Assembly: GCF_019175385.1 (NCBI RefSeq)
Contig: NC_083339.1
Span: forward strand, 111,833,601-111,897,600
Length of the DNA stretch: 64,000 nucleotides
From: Lycium barbarum
Taxonomy: Eukaryota; Streptophyta; Magnoliopsida; Solanales; Solanaceae
Direction of reading: 5' to 3'
In this document: positions 1 through 12,782 of the stretch, piece after piece
Layout: each line of letters starts with the position of its first letter
How positions within the stretch are numbered: position 1 is the first letter of the stretch
Translations under genes and position numbers: made by a program
Notes under the pieces: generated by a model
The model's database searches: none
Told to the model about the DNA's origin: nothing
The model's input: the letters and a program-made list of their open reading frames with translations, nothing else

Positions 1-1817
1 CCCTCGAGATCTTTTTTTTTTAGGACTTGTTCCTTTTTTTCTCGTTCCCTTCTTGACAAAGTTCCTTTCTGTTTGAAAAGCTTCAGTCCTTGTTTTAAAG
101 GCTTCCTGGTGGTGATCACCTTGTCCACTGTGTGTGTATGACCAATTTTCCATATTGAAAAAATGATTGTTGTGAATATTGTAGGGCGTCTTCTCCTCCA
201 CAAAGCCAAGCCCTCTTTTTTTATTTCTATTAGTCTCATATTTGGAAGCAAATTCATCAGACAACCAGATCCATTTGAGAGTTTTGTCAAGACAGAACTT
301 AGCCCTTTCTAAGTCGCTCTTGAGCTGCTCATTCTTTTTAGTTTCAACAGTAAGGTTGAACTTTACTTTCTTCAGCTCCTCTTCATGCTCCAAGAAGGTC
401 TTGCTTGCTTCTTCTCTGCTTTTGAAGGAGATTTCCTCATCTTTTCTCACTTGACTTTCCAACAAGATATTTTGTTGGTTTGTCTCATGAACTTGATTCT
501 TCATGTCTTTTGCTAACACACACAAGTCCTCCCTATCCAGTTCTATTTCATCAAAAGTAAGATTTAACTCTTGTATCTCTGCGATCAGGGCGTGATACGC
601 ATCAATCAGCACGCCTGGCAATGATATGAGTTTCCTTTGTGAGTAAACTTTCAGATTTTTCTTTATATCTAAGAAATTTACCTCTTTGTTCTCATCATAA
701 TCATCATCATCCGTGTCAAATTCAGCTATGAGTGCAAGATATGACTTATGCTCAGTTGCTCCATCATCAATTGCCATCATGGCAATTCCCCTTTGTCATT
801 TTCATTCTCATACTCACTTGAGGAGTCTCCTTAGGCTGCAAGTGATTGCTTCACAATCTCATCAGCAACCTCTTTCCTTCTAAAACTCCTGTCGGGGACC
901 TGGTTCCTCTTTGATGTCCTGCTTGTTTTGAGGATAGTCTTTCATGAAATGATCAGGCTTCCCAAATATATGACAGCAGTAGTCATTTCCCTTGAAGTTT
1001 CTACTAGAGCCTCCAGTTCTAGGAAATCCCCCACTTCACTTGATCATTTTGTGAAATCTCTGCGTGAGATAGGCCATTTCTGACTCGTCATCACTTGAGT
1101 CTTCTCTTGAAGTTTTGAGAACTAGGCTCTTCTACTTCTTCACCTCATTCTTTTCTGCCTTCTTCATGATCATCTTCATTTCATGAGTCTTAAAGTTCCC
1201 AATGAGCTCATCGACTGTCAATTTGCTGAGATCCTTGGCCTCAGAGATGACATTTACTTTGCTATCCCAGGATTCAGGTAATACACCAAACAACTTTCTT
1301 ACTAGCCTGGTGGTTGTGATGACTTCTCCGAGAGAGTGGAGCTCATTGATTATGAAGGTGAACCTAGTGTGCATCTCGTGAATGGATTCACTCTCTTTCA
1401 TTTTGAATATCTCGTACTCCGTGGTGAGTATGTCAATCTTGGAGTTTTTTTACCTGAGTTGTTCTTCGATAGGCAGTTTGAAAAGCTTCCCAGATCTCTT
1501 TCGCTGATGAACAAGCTGAGACTCGATTGTACTCATCCGGTCCTATTCTACACATGAGAATCTTCTTGGCTGTATAGTTTTTCAATCCTTTTAATGTCAG
1601 CTTCGTTGTATTCCTTTCTTGTTTTGACAATGGTCTCTTTACCGTCTTCACTAGTGTGAACTGGAATATAGGGACCATCACAAATGATATCCCAAAGCTT
1701 TAAATCTTCGGCCATGATGAAGTCTTTCATTCTTGTCTTCCACTACCCATAATATTTTCCGTTAAATCTGGGTGTCCTGGTGAAAGTCTATCTTTCCATA
1801 TTTGGAGGGGCTGCCAT
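1..1817 (-). pseudogene. Ty1-copia gag (degenerate), 5' part of an element leaving the left edge
   Basis: Gag protein of a Ty1-copia retrotransposon, read right to left. The probable start is the ATG at 1817-1815, just inside the primer-binding site, but its frame stops after about nine codons. The UBN2-type gag region is spread over broken frames between about 1130 and 1730 (motifs such as KLWDIICDGPYIP, RRTTQVKKLQD and ESIHEMHTRFTFIINEL). A zinc-knuckle remnant near 945-990 has lost two metal ligands (Cys to Phe and Cys to Tyr). Left of about 780 the frame is a Lys/Glu-rich coiled-coil region typical of nightshade copia gag. Protease, integrase and RT would lie off the window. Several stops and frame breaks make it inactive. 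Confidence 0.75.
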
Positions 1818-1873
1818 TTTACGAATTCCTTCTAGGTGTTAACCTTTTAGAAAGCAGTTGTTATGATACCAAT

Positions 1874-2725
1874 TGTTGCAGGCTATGCGTCCACCAAATA
1901 ATGTATGAGGGACCTGGTTGAGTACCAGTTCCCTCATGCAGTGCAGTAAGTAAAGAAGGCACGATTTTACTGTGGAAAACCCCTTGCTCAAGGGATAAAA
2001 AATCACGACCTATCCCAATAGGATTTCAACTCCACTAATTGAGCAACTTCAGGTTACAACTCTATCGTAAGCTAGGAACTAACTCCTACAATTCCTCACT
2101 CTTACAATAACGCTTTTGCTACCTAGGAACTAACCCCCGTAGTCCCTCCACACTTGCAATACTCCGATTGAAAGCACCTCCACTTGACTAACTCTAGCCA
2201 AGGATGACTAATACACCTAGACTAACTCTAGCCTAGTGTACTACTCAAAATCTTAGGAAACAGACTTCTAGCAAATACACTTTGAGACTTTTCAAAATAC
2301 CTACAAACAACTTCTTAAAATAGAAGAGTAGGTTTACAATTTAAGCACAAACGAACAAAGACTCATAGCAGTATAAAGAACTTAGACTAACAGTTGTGTC
2401 TGGATCAGGTTCTTCAACTTGTAGGTGACTTTGTTCTTGAGAGATCTTGAGAACTTGTATCGGCAGCTTTGCTTGATTTAGATTAGGTTTTCAAGTCTAC
2501 CAAATATGTTTCCATCATGTTGTATATATAGTAGGAGCATATGGGATGGATAGAGACCACTCATTCATTTTGACCTAAAGCATGGGCCAACTCACAGCTG
2601 TACTTTTGTGTAGCAAGTGGCTCGATTTTACAGATGTTCTCTACTGATGGTGCAAGGTGCACAGAGAGCAGATTACAGACCAGAACTCTATCTGGTTCTG
2701 AAATAGTTTGAAAATCATCAAAACA
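1874..2725 (-). repeat. 5' LTR of the Ty1-copia element
   Basis: On the plus strand this interval begins TGTTGCAGGC and ends CATCAAAACA, so its ends are TGTT...AACA as expected of an LTR. Just left of it, on the minus strand after a 2-nt gap, is TGGTATCATAAC, close to the initiator-Met tRNA primer-binding site TGGTATCAGAGC, followed by the gag region. Length is 852 bp. The partner LTR is off the window, so no TSD can be checked; the five flanking bases on the right are CGAAT. Confidence 0.65.
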
Positions 2726-3811
2726 CGAATGCACTTGGAACTATCAATCACCATTTAGCATGTGTGTACAGATATGATACTAATATTGATTGCATTGTAG
2801 TTATGTGTTCATATTTTGTGATGGTGGCAAAGCTGATTCCGATTAGATGACGTATAGTTATGGTTCATTCTGGTAAGTTACAATTGATTTTCTCAAGATT
2901 GTGGAGATGAGGCATTTACAAGTAACCTCATAATCCGTTGATAAATAAATGAAGGTAAGTTAAGTTGACCCCATTAGCGTGGCTATGTGTTTGGGGAGTA
3001 TGTTGATTTGTTATCATTGACTGCTTTGTTTACTTGTTCTTACTAGACACTTGATGAGTGGTTTGACCCTATGTCCATTGCGGTTTGTGTGTTGGTTGCG
3101 TCAAATCATTAAATTACGAATATGCGAAAGTAAGGAGGAAAGAGTAAGAATTAGTGTTCCCACTGAGTGTCGGTTGATAGGGAGGTTGAGGGTTGTCCTT
3201 TATAAATTGTTGTGGTTCAATGTGTCTAGGAGTACTTGAATATAATCATTTGTAATCTGTTGGTCCTTTCCTCCTAGTGTTGTGTTGACGGGGTAATAGG
3301 ATATAAGTATGTTATGTTAGAATTGTTTAAGCATGAGTAGGATTTAAACAGGTGTTACGATTGTACTTATCTATTTATTCTAATTGATTTTAAATCGTAT
3401 TGCGTGAACTAATCTTAGTCGGCCTATGATGCTTACCAATACGTGTGGTCAACTGATACTGCTCTTGCTACATCCTTTTTGGGTGTAGATGTGTTTTAGG
3501 TTATTGCTTGAAGGTTTCACTTAGTTGCAGTGGCGGAGATCTTCCTACAGCTTTTGTGCATCTCGTTCCAAGGCAGAAGCTGTGTCATTTTATTTTAAGC
3601 TTATTCCTTTGTATCGTAGAAGCTCTTGTATATGTCTAGACTAGGTCCCAGGAAATTGTAAGCTCAAATTTTATAAGAGTGTCACTTATGTTTACGATTA
3701 TCAGTTATTGAATGGAAAAATGAGTTTCAATAATGGGTTGGTTGGTGAGGATTTGCCTACTAGAAGGTAATCAGGTAGGTGCCCCCATGATCCGTAATTT
3801 TGGTCGTGACA
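2726..3811 (+). repeat. Degraded 3' portion of a Gypsy LTR (family with GTCGTGACA end)
   Basis: The interval ends with TTGGTCGTGACA at 3811. It shares, in opposite orientation, the blocks seen in the LTR at 12783: the sequence around 3417-3450 (TCGGCCTATGATGCTTACC) and the terminal block with GTAGGTGCCC followed by the GTGACA end. No coding frame. The left limit is uncertain because the copia LTR abuts it. Confidence 0.55.
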
Positions 3812-4663
3812 GTACGTCTTATGTATCTTCAAATTTATAATTTTGTTACTAAAAATAAGTTAAAGTAAAATTTTCATTATTATTTGAGAAAGGTAATAAC
3901 ACAAAAAATGATAATTTCTTAGATAATCTTTAAAATGAAATCTTCATTTACTCATCATCAATCACCAAATCTATTAGTCATTCTCATGCACCCTCAACTA
4001 ATAGTTGCACTAATTTTTATTTATATACTCAAAGAAGGAGAAGCGCAAAAAGTGTAAGAGCAATGACAAATAATGGATAAAGTTACTTTAGGACCATAGT
4101 GCTATGCAATCTCTAGCATATCAATTTCAGACATAATCATCTAAACAAACTATTATGGCAGTGTTATATTTTCTAAACCACAATAAGTCTATCCAAACAT
4201 TGTGTTCATTAATACAGTACAATACAATACAACACCATATTGTACCATACCATACTATACATTAATGAACCACAGGAAACAACCATCCAAACAGAGGGTT
4301 AGGCTTTTCTCCAATTCATCTTCTTCCCCAATTTTTTCTCTCTCTCCTCCTTCAAATTTGAAACTCAGGAGCTTCAAATATCAACAATGATAGATTTCAA
4401 TATCATCAACATAAACACAAATTGAGATGAAATCAATATAAGTAAGACTTGGATTTTTTTTTCCCAATTGGATGGAATAATCTATCAATTATTCTTATTT
4501 TAGATGTATGAACTGGATTTTTTTAGAATTGTTCTTATTTTAGCATATAAAATCTGGATTCCGAGTCCGGAGAAGCTCATCTTTATGTCTTTTGGGAGAC
4601 ATTATAAGGCATGTTCTCATTTGCATTTGCTAGATTCCTTCAGCTATTGGTAAACGTAGCTTG
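3812..4663. other. AT-rich intergenic stretch with a small palindromic MITE-like core
   Basis: No gene recognised. At about 4207-4269 the segment TTCATTAATACAG...ATACATTAATGAAC forms an inverted repeat with a CAATACAATAC-rich core, resembling small nightshade MITEs. Flanks contain CCAAAC on both sides in the same orientation, so true element ends are not resolved. Confidence 0.35.
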
Positions 4664-4668
4664 CCTCT

Positions 4669-6034
4669 TGTTGCTCGTAAACGCACACGCAAGTATACAT
4701 GGTCGTACAAGTAATATAGGATTTAAAGTCCAGATATCGTACCCACAGGGACTTATGATTAACTATTTACTAAATTAAACTAATGTTAATTATATAAACA
4801 AGAAATAAAATACAGAGATATAAGTATCAACTAACTAAAAATAAAGAAAGCAAATAATGAACTTCAACAAAGAAAGATCGATTTTTTATCGGAGAAGAGA
4901 TAGATCTAGGGCAATGACTACTAACAATCCAATTGAGTCTTCAAATCGTTCTACCTATGGGTTACTAGTTGACGGGTTGATGTTAACTTTATGAGCATCT
5001 TCCGAGTTGCTCACAAGCCTGTAGATACAACTATAATGCCTATATTCCTATGGTCAGCGGAGGTAACAAGAACGCATTTACTTCTCCGTATTCAACTAAG
5101 AAAGGCTAAAGGGTATATTCATATCCTCATTAGCGAAATGATTAATCAAACAAACTCTATTTAATCTTATTACTCATGCAAATTCCCTATCCCTAATTCA
5201 ATTCACACGCCACAGATAGTGTTTAACTATTTCGTCAAATAATCAAACAATTAAGATCAAGAATAAATAAATAACCGAAAGATGAAAAATCAATAGATAT
5301 AAACGATAATCAAACGTCAATTTCATGTTTGAACCAAAGCCCTAGAACTAGAGAGTTTAGCTCCACATAGACATGGTGGAAAAACAACAAATCATCCGAT
5401 AAAAATATAAAAAATGAGTATTACTTAAAACCCTGTAATTACAACCTCCATGGCAGCTCCAAGCTCTCGCTAGATCCAAAGTTCTGAACTAAGGGTTTCA
5501 AGTTTTTCAAAGTTATGTAATAATTCTGTCTTATAGTTATTTATAGGTGTAAAAATAAAAAATAAAAAAGCCCAGACGAAATAACCGAGTCCAAAACGAA
5601 TTGGGAGAATTTTAAAGTCCGAAAATTGACTGGACGCGTCACACACCGTATAATTTTTTGCGCCTAAATATTTAGTGCTTCCAGGTACGTGTCAACCTTT
5701 GCTTTTCTCAATTCTTTCACTTTGCTTCTTTAACTTCATTTAGTAGCACATTAATTATCAAACCATTTAGCCAATCATGATGTCTCCTACTTTGTCTTCT
5801 AGCAAGTAATCTCAATGATCTCCTTCAACCTTTGGTTCTCATTTCCTCTATTATTCAATTTCACATTTTTCATCAATTTTTGTCCAAATCTTTTTATCTT
5901 TACACCTCTTTATTCCTACACATAAAAATATAATACTAAGCAGAAATTAATATAATAGTACTCAAAACATGATTAAAAGTATTAAAATGTGAGGCAAAGA
6001 ATGGGTAAATAGGTGCATTTTTGGCCAAACATCA
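4669..6034 (-). repeat. 3' LTR of the LARD-like element
   Basis: Plus-strand ends are TGTTGCTCG and CCAAACATCA. It is closely similar along its length to 10872-12238 (for example the shared block at 4973-5040 and 11165-11235). The purine-rich tract AAGGTGG lies directly next to it on the minus strand and fits a polypurine tract. Left flank carries TSD CCTCT. Confidence 0.85.
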
Positions 6035-6800
6035 CCACCTTATACTTAAACTCTTGCTCGTCTCCGAGTAAGCACTAAAACCGTTCTCAATATATCAAGC
6101 CTATGAACATCACTACTTTGATTGATACCAACAATTAGGCCATATAACAACTTAAACTATCAAACATACACTTCCAGATCATCATGCAAGGTATACAAGT
6201 CAACAACAAACATCAAATTTCAAACCTCCTAACCTCAGGGACGGACTCTAACTCATCAAATTTAAGACCGCTCACCTAATTTGTCAAAGAAATCTATTAA
6301 CATCACCTATCTATTATGAAACAAGTGCCCTCACAAGAAGAAATAGTCCACACACTCGAATCAAAGAATCGAATGTAATTTAAGAACTTAGCATCAAAGC
6401 ACAACTCTCGCACTCACAAAGAAATTCACATGTATGCATAAAGAACCATCGGCTTCCCCATTATGTACATCTCTACTAATGTAAGTATGCTCGAATAGAA
6501 TAAAATAGGACTTTAATGAGTTGTAATGTTGGCTAATAGATGGGTAGGAAAACTATATAATATTGACTTACACTTCCCTAAGAACTTTGCACTTTTAGAC
6601 TTCAATACCCATTATTTTCATCTCTTAACTTATTTTTCGGCCCTCTCTTCATCAATTATTTCACAAGTATTTCCCTCATATCAAGACATTTCAATCATTT
6701 TTTTTCAAGCAATTTTTTTTTTGTTCATATCACATTCTTTCTAAGAGGGCCTGTTCATCATTTTTCAACTATCATTGGTTACCATTTTCTTTTCACTTGA
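6035..6800 (-). other. Non-coding interior of the LARD-like element, left part
   Basis: Lies between the 3' LTR and the nested solo LTR. It is AT-rich with pyrimidine runs around 6695-6720. Open frames here are short and have no recognisable domain. Confidence 0.6.
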
Positions 6801-6805
6801 CCATC

Positions 6806-8700
6806 TGTAACATCTCGCAAATCCGAGTTAGGTGTGAATGTGAAATAATTGGGAGTTTAGATGTCATCTTAGCTATATGGATCCCTTTGGGATGGGTACA
6901 AGTGTTAAATGATATTTTTTGGGGTCAAACGAGATAAGGAGGTTTGTTAAAAATCCTGAAATTCGTCTAAGTCTGACACAGTTTCAGTTATGCCCAGTTT
7001 TCGTGTATTTGTGTTGGGAATTTGGGAAAATTCAAAACATAAAATTGTAGGTCTTTGAAATACCTTTCCAACCAATCATTATGGAGGTCAAACGAAGGTC
7101 TGTACAAAATTTAGGACCTATTTACTGAAGATGTGTAAAATGGAAATTCCGGTTCTTGTAGGATTAGGTTTTAAAGCCCAAGCCCCTATAATAACCTATA
7201 AATACAACCCAAAAATATCTAAAGAGAGGGTTTTTCCACCAGAGGATTCTACCAACCCCCTAAGGTGAGTTTTTACTCAAATCCCTAAGACAATTACATT
7301 AACTTAAGACTAGATTAACACTGAATCATTATATGAAATCACTAGATTTTGGAAACTTTATTCAAGGTCAAACATGGGATGAAGCTTTGGGATTTCTTCA
7401 AAAAGGTAAACCCCTCAATTTGATGGATTATATAGAATTTTTATTATGTTTTAGACATTCAATGGTCAATAGAATCATGAAATAGGATTGATTTAGATGC
7501 AATCTATTAAAGACAAAACCCTGGTATTTTTACTGTAGAATTTTCTCCTACCAGTCAGCTTTAATTGACGTTTCCCCCTAATCTAACCATTGGATCGAGC
7601 CTAAATTTTAACTGAGTGGTCACAACATATAGGTCTTAAATGTGAATGATCGAGATCTAATTTGGATATCCGGAGTAGTGCGTTTCAAACTATGAACAGT
7701 AGCTGCAAATTTGGTGAACATCTATAGCTTATTGATCATCAAGCCTCAATTAGATGTAGAATGATTCTTTGAAGCGTAGTGGATCCTAGTGTGGTAATTG
7801 CCTAGCCATTCGGGGGGAAGAGTGGCCATTACCGAGTTCGCTACCTGGAGTGCGGTTTATGCCTAGCTATTAGGGAGGAAGGATAGCCACCGAGAATTAC
7901 ATATTCCGATGCGGTGCGCTGTGTTTCGGGAACCTCTACGGTCATCCCTTCGATGTGATTGATTCTTGGGCCTGTATTGGCATGTGTGATATTCTTATTC
8001 TATCATGGAACAGTTGTTGATAATCGTGATCAATTTGAAAGGCATATTTGAAAGTTGTAACTTGACAAGAGGCTTCTTAATCGGTTTGTATAATGTTTAT
8101 TGAGATATACAAATTGAATAACTGTTTTTACATTGATTTCACATGGGTTTCATAACTGATTTCTTTAAGTATTATTGTACTCTATTTTTTTATTACTTGT
8201 TGTCCCCGAGGCACTCATTAAGTACGAAGTACTCAGGCATACCATTGTTGTTTTTTATGGTATGTTAGGTAACGAAGAAGAGCAGGTTCTTGATACTCCA
8301 GACGCTTAGGAAGGACTTGTTGTTGCTGCTGACTTGGTGAGCCCACATGTTCATTCGTGGGACACCTTATCATATTTATTTATTATTCTAGTTTTAGTGG
8401 GCTGCGTCCCGATGTGTCAGACTAATATTATTTATCTTAGAAGCTCCATAGTATACATTTTTGTGGGTAGTTGTTTAACTCTTGGGCATGTGTCACATTT
8501 TGATTTAGCTTTATAATATTAAAGACTTCCGCTAATTTAATTCATATCTCATGATTCATTTGAATTTATTTTATAAACTGTTGGAGGTGATTATTGAACC
8601 TGGCGGGTTCAAGTGTTATTATTGCATCATTTATATTCTTTTGATGTTGTTCATGACGTTGGATGTCGGTCACATCTAGGGTGGGTTTTGGGGCGTAACA
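6806..8700 (+). mobile_element. Solo LTR of a Gypsy element, TSD CCATC
   Basis: Begins TGTAACATCTCGC and ends GGGGCGTAACA, with CCATC directly before (6801-6805) and after (8701-8705). There is no primer-binding site, coding region or second LTR within the duplication, so this is a solo LTR left by recombination between the two LTRs of a full element. It is related to the LTRs at 16825-19368 and 28058-30032 (shared 5' end and a shared block CAGGCATACCATTGTTG near 8236). It sits inside the older LARD-like element, so its insertion is younger. Confidence 0.92.
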
Positions 8701-9300
8701 CCATCCTTTTTCTTCAGATTCCACAATTATATCACAGTCTAAGCTACAACGCTTAAGGAAGCAGGGTGCAAAAATTAGGGATTCGAACAAAAGGAACAAG
8801 GCAAACAATACGACTAACAAATGAAAGGCTACAGGCTCAAAGGGCTAACTAGTGGTACAATTTCTGAAAAGGCTAAAAGCTTATAAGACATACTAAAGAA
8901 AGCCTATCATCATCTTCTAAACAGAGCAGCACTTTTTATTTTGTTTCAATAACATGCAGAGCGAGTTCTAGACTGTGATGCAAAACATGTAATATATACA
9001 AGAAATCCTCACCACACATGGCACAAGTATCAATCAAGATGGATCAATTTTACTCTAGGACAGATAAGATCATGCAGAACTGCAAAATAATAATAATAAT
9101 AATAAGCTATATACATAGTCACAACCATGAGCTAGGTGTCAGAAAGTTTGTTATCTTTTTCATTATCAAGCACTCACAGGAAAGTACTACTCAAGCTCGG
9201 GCCTAAATATGCTAGTATCAAACAAGTCAAAAGGTCTTCTTCTGTCCTTTACCACTCCTAAAAAAAACCCTAAAAGTAAAAAATTACCCCGTTCAAAGTC

Positions 9301-9336
9301 ACCCCCCCCCCCCCCCCCCACCCCCCACCCCCCCGG
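9301..9336. repeat. Poly-C tract
   Basis: A run of C broken by two A positions (9320 and 9327). It lies in the interior of the LARD-like element. Such a homopolymer may also be length-uncertain in assembly. Confidence 0.8.
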
Positions 9337-9480
9337 GAAAGAACCGGGGCCATAAGAAAATCCAAGGGGTGGATGATCTATGCCACTAAAAGAGAAAAAG
9401 AAGCTATAAAAGAAAAATAAAAGAACGAATAAAGAACAAAAAAACTTTTTGAATTTTTTTTAGTTTTCTGTTTTTTTTTT

Positions 9481-9482
9481 AA

Positions 9483-9516
<34 letters not shown>
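9481..9516. repeat. (TA)n microsatellite
   Basis: Simple TA dinucleotide repeat inside the LARD-like element, next to A/T homopolymers. Confidence 0.85.
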
Positions 9517-9518
<2 letters not shown>

Positions 9519-9881
9519 CTAAGAAATAAAAAAAAAATCCTATGGCATAATCATCCTTGACCTAAAAAATCAGAAATACCCACCCCACACTTAAAAATAT
9601 GCATTGTCCTCGATGCATGTATTGTAGAGAAAAATTAAAACAAGGGTAAGAAATACTCCCTGAGACCCTCTAGGGCCTAGCTAATAGCATAATCCTCAAT
9701 ATCAAGAGTCGGCACAACCTAACACTTAAGCTTAAACATGCTCCTTAGCTTTCAACTTTGGGTACTCAGACTTCCCCTAATCTGCAAAACAAAAACAAAA
9801 CAAAACGTGACACTATAAAAATAAAATAAATAAAAATAAAAATAAAATACAAGCTGGGTTGCCTCCCAACAAGCGCATGAT

Positions 9882-10554
9882 TTAACGTCGTGGCACGATC
9901 CGAATCAACTTTTCCCTCCACCGTAAACTTATGAATTGTATCCCTAACAGAGCATCCAGTTTGCAGCTATGCTCCTTCAGTGGGGGTACAAAGATGACTA
10001 GGAGAAGTAATAAATTTTTCACTCTGCACTTCTTGGCCTTTAGATGAGGAATGTAATTTTCGCTTTTTGGTGCAACAAATTCAATAATATAGACACTCTC
10101 ATCCTCACCCTCTGACTCCCCCATAGTCTCAGATGGCTCGATTACCATCTTACTATCTAAACGCAATGTGGAAAAATGATTGGAATGAGGTCTAATGCGC
10201 CCTAACTCATGAATCGTTCTATTATTTGCATCCCCCTATATACACACACTCAAGTCTCCGAAAGTAATGTTATCTACTCCCTCACACGACTTTAGAGCAC
10301 CCTTTTCAACATTTGCACCATCAAGAAAAATATGGTTTAATGATTGGTATTCTCATTTTAGCTCCTCAATTTGGCCTAGAAGATCTATTTCAGCTTTACA
10401 CAACTCATCAGTAAATTGTTGGGTTTTAGATGCAACAACCTTTGCGCTCAAATCTGCATCCAAGTTGTGCAACGCCAAGCCAAACCTGTCAATTTCTTGT
10501 GCAAGATCATCCCTCTCTTTAGACAAATCATTCACAAACTTTGTTAGAAAATAA
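9882..10554 (-). pseudogene. Coding-like region in the LARD interior, interrupted
   Basis: Right to left, just inside the 5' LTR and primer-binding site, two frames can be followed. The first (10535-10353) is coiled-coil-like and charged (DLSKERDDLAQEIDRFG). The second (10166-9882) is acidic at the start and basic at the end. A stop lies after the first frame. No gag, protease or RT motif is visible. It could be the relic of an extra ORF or chance coding. I do not recognise a family. Confidence 0.3.
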
Positions 10555-10837
10555 CGTCGTTCCGCATATTCCCTTAATCGTAATATTCGTCACAATACCA
10601 ACCCTTACTCTCATATTCATATTCACACTTCCAAGATGTCGGGTCATGACAAGAATAAAAATACAGGCCATAAGAGTCTTCTGTCAACCAAGTATCTCAT
10701 ATATTTCATCCCAAGATGTCATGGTGAGAGAACTAGAAACACACTAAGAGAAAAAATCAAATAATTACAAAATTAAAAATATTTACAAAAATGATTTGTA
10801 AAGATAAAAGTAAACGTCTAATCTAGAAGCATAGCTA

Positions 10838-10868
10838 ATTTCTAAGTCGCCGACAACGTCGCTAAAAA
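10838..10868 (-). other. Primer-binding site of the LARD-like element (tRNA-Asp type, decayed)
   Basis: The minus strand reads TAGCGACGTTGTCGGCGA next to the LTR end. The Athila-type site complementary to tRNA-Asp is TGGCGCCGTTGTCGGGGA, so three or so bases differ. It fixes the orientation of the element and marks 10872-12238 as the 5' LTR. Confidence 0.7.
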
Positions 10869-10871
10869 ACT

Positions 10872-12238
10872 TGTTGCTCCCATACCCACACGCAAGTATA
10901 TGCGGTCGTACAAGTAATAAACAATTTAAAGTCCAGATATTGTACCCACATGGACTTATGATTAACCGCCAACTAAATTAAACTAATGTTAACTATCTAA
11001 ACAAGAAATAAAATTCAAATTTATATTTATAAAATAAATAAAAATAAAAGAAAGCAAATAATGAACTTCAACCAAGAAAGATAGATTTTTTATCGGAGAA
11101 GAGATAGATCTAAGGCTATGACCACAAATAATCTAGTTGAGTTTTCAAATCGTTCTATCTATGGGTCACTAGTTGACAGGTTGATATTAACTTTATGAGT
11201 ATCTTCCGAGTTGCTTACAAGCCTGTAGATGCTACTATAACGCCTATATTCCTATGGTCGCTAGAGGTAACAAGAACGCATTTACTTCTCCGTATTCAAC
11301 TAAGCAAGGCTAAATGGTATATTCCTATCCTCATTAGCGAAACGATTAATCGAAATAGCTCTATTTATTCTTATTACGCATGCAAATTCCCTATCCCTAG
11401 TTCAATTCATATGCCACAGATAGTGTTTAACTATTTCGTCAAATAATCAAAAAATTAAGATCAAGAATAAATAAATAACCCAAAGATGGAAAATCAATAG
11501 ATATAAACGATAATCAAACGTTAACTTTCATGTTTGAACCAAAACCTAAAACTAAAGAGTTTAGCTCCACATAAACATGGAGGAAAAACAACAAATCATC
11601 CGAATAAAAAAGTAAAAAATGAGTATTATAGAGAAGAGAAGATAAAACCCTGTAACTACGGCCTCCACGGAGGCTCGAAGCTCTCTCTAGATCCAAAGTT
11701 TTGAAATAAGGGTTTCAAGTTTTTCAAAGTTATGTAACAATCCTGTCTTATAGATTATTTATAGGTGTAAAAAAAAATCTCAGATGAAATAACCGAGTCC
11801 AAAATGAATTGGGAGAATTTTAAAGTCCGAAAATTGATTGGACGCGTCACACACCGTATAATTTTTAGCGCCTCAATATTTAGTGCTGGCAGGTACGTGT
11901 CAACCTTTGCTTTTCTCAATTCTTTCACTTTGCTTCTTTAACTTCATTTAGTAGCACATTAATTATCAAACCATTAGCCAACCATGATGTCTCCCAATTT
12001 GTCTTCTAGCAAGTAATCTTAATGATCTCCTTCAATCTTTGGTTCTCGTTTCCTCTATTATTCAATTTCACATTTTTCATCAACTTTTGTCCAAATTTTT
12101 TTATCTTTACATCACTTTATTTTACACATAAAATATAATATTAAGACAAATTAATAGAATAATACTCAAAAAATGATTAAAAGTATTAAAATGTGAAGCA
12201 AAGAATGAGTAAATATATGCATTTTTGGTCAAACATCA
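10872..12238 (-). repeat. 5' LTR of the LARD-like element
   Basis: Begins TGTTGCTCCC and ends TCAAACATCA on the plus strand, matching 4669-6034. Differences are scattered substitutions and small indels, so the insertion is not recent. Right flank carries TSD CCTCT (12239-12243). Confidence 0.85.
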
Positions 12239-12499
12239 CCTCTCAAGATTTAAAAAGTCATCCACAAGTTTTTGAGTCCTAGCTATTTCTATGTTAAGCT
12301 CTCTGAAAATCATTTTCATGATGAAAAGGCAGACATGTTATCACATTAACCACAATTAATTGTATCCTCTCTATAGTTAGTGCGAGAGCAGCAAATGATA
12401 GTTCCGTGTTTCTTTTGATAGGTGTGTTTCTTCATGCAAAGATAAAATAAAGGTATCACATAGAGGGCAAATCTGAGCTAATAATTGATTGGTCATGTA

Positions 12500-12782
12500 A
12501 ACATGGAAAATCTTGTCTACAGGCAAAACTTCCAATTATATATACTTACAAGTTTTGCCCAATAAGGCAAATTAAGCCTTATAAGGTAAAACTTAATTAT
12601 GTGTTAAGGCTAAAGTTATGTCTTATAAGGCAAAAGGCATAACTTAGAACTACAGAAGTTATGCCTTAAAAAGAAAAATTTCTAAGTATGCCTAATAAGG
12701 CAAAAGTTTGGAATATAAAGATAGGCCTTAAGGCCTAACTTGACAAACGTTGGAATCTAAAATTATGCCTTAAGGCCTAACT
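12500..12782. repeat. Short palindromic TAAGGC repeat array
   Basis: The motif AAGGC(A/T)TAA and its complement recur many times (GCCTTATAAGG, GCCTTAAGGCC, AAGGCATAACTT), giving small overlapping palindromes. No coding frame. The array stops at the start of the LTR at 12783. Confidence 0.6.

Larger units (their letters stand above)
4669..12238 (-). mobile_element. Complete non-autonomous (LARD-like) LTR retrotransposon with nested solo LTR
   Basis: Two LTRs of 1366 and 1367 bp in the same orientation flank a non-gag-pol interior and are bordered by a perfect 5-bp TSD, CCTCT (4664-4668 and 12239-12243). A primer-binding-site-like block lies beside the right LTR, so the element reads right to left. 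A solo LTR of another family (6806-8700) is nested inside; without it and its TSD the element is about 5.7 kb. The interior shares modules with the Athila-like element at 52509-61107 (a block reading GGGTTGCCTCCC, a CGTGGCACGA block, and CCCCACACTTAAA). I infer a deletion derivative of an Athila-like Gypsy parent that would need proteins in trans. Confidence 0.85.

Noticed and set aside
9301..9336. Poly-C run as a telomere-like or i-motif signal
   Set aside because: No telomeric TTTAGGG units. A homopolymer in transposon DNA, possibly of uncertain length; the same kind of run occurs at 14731-14749.
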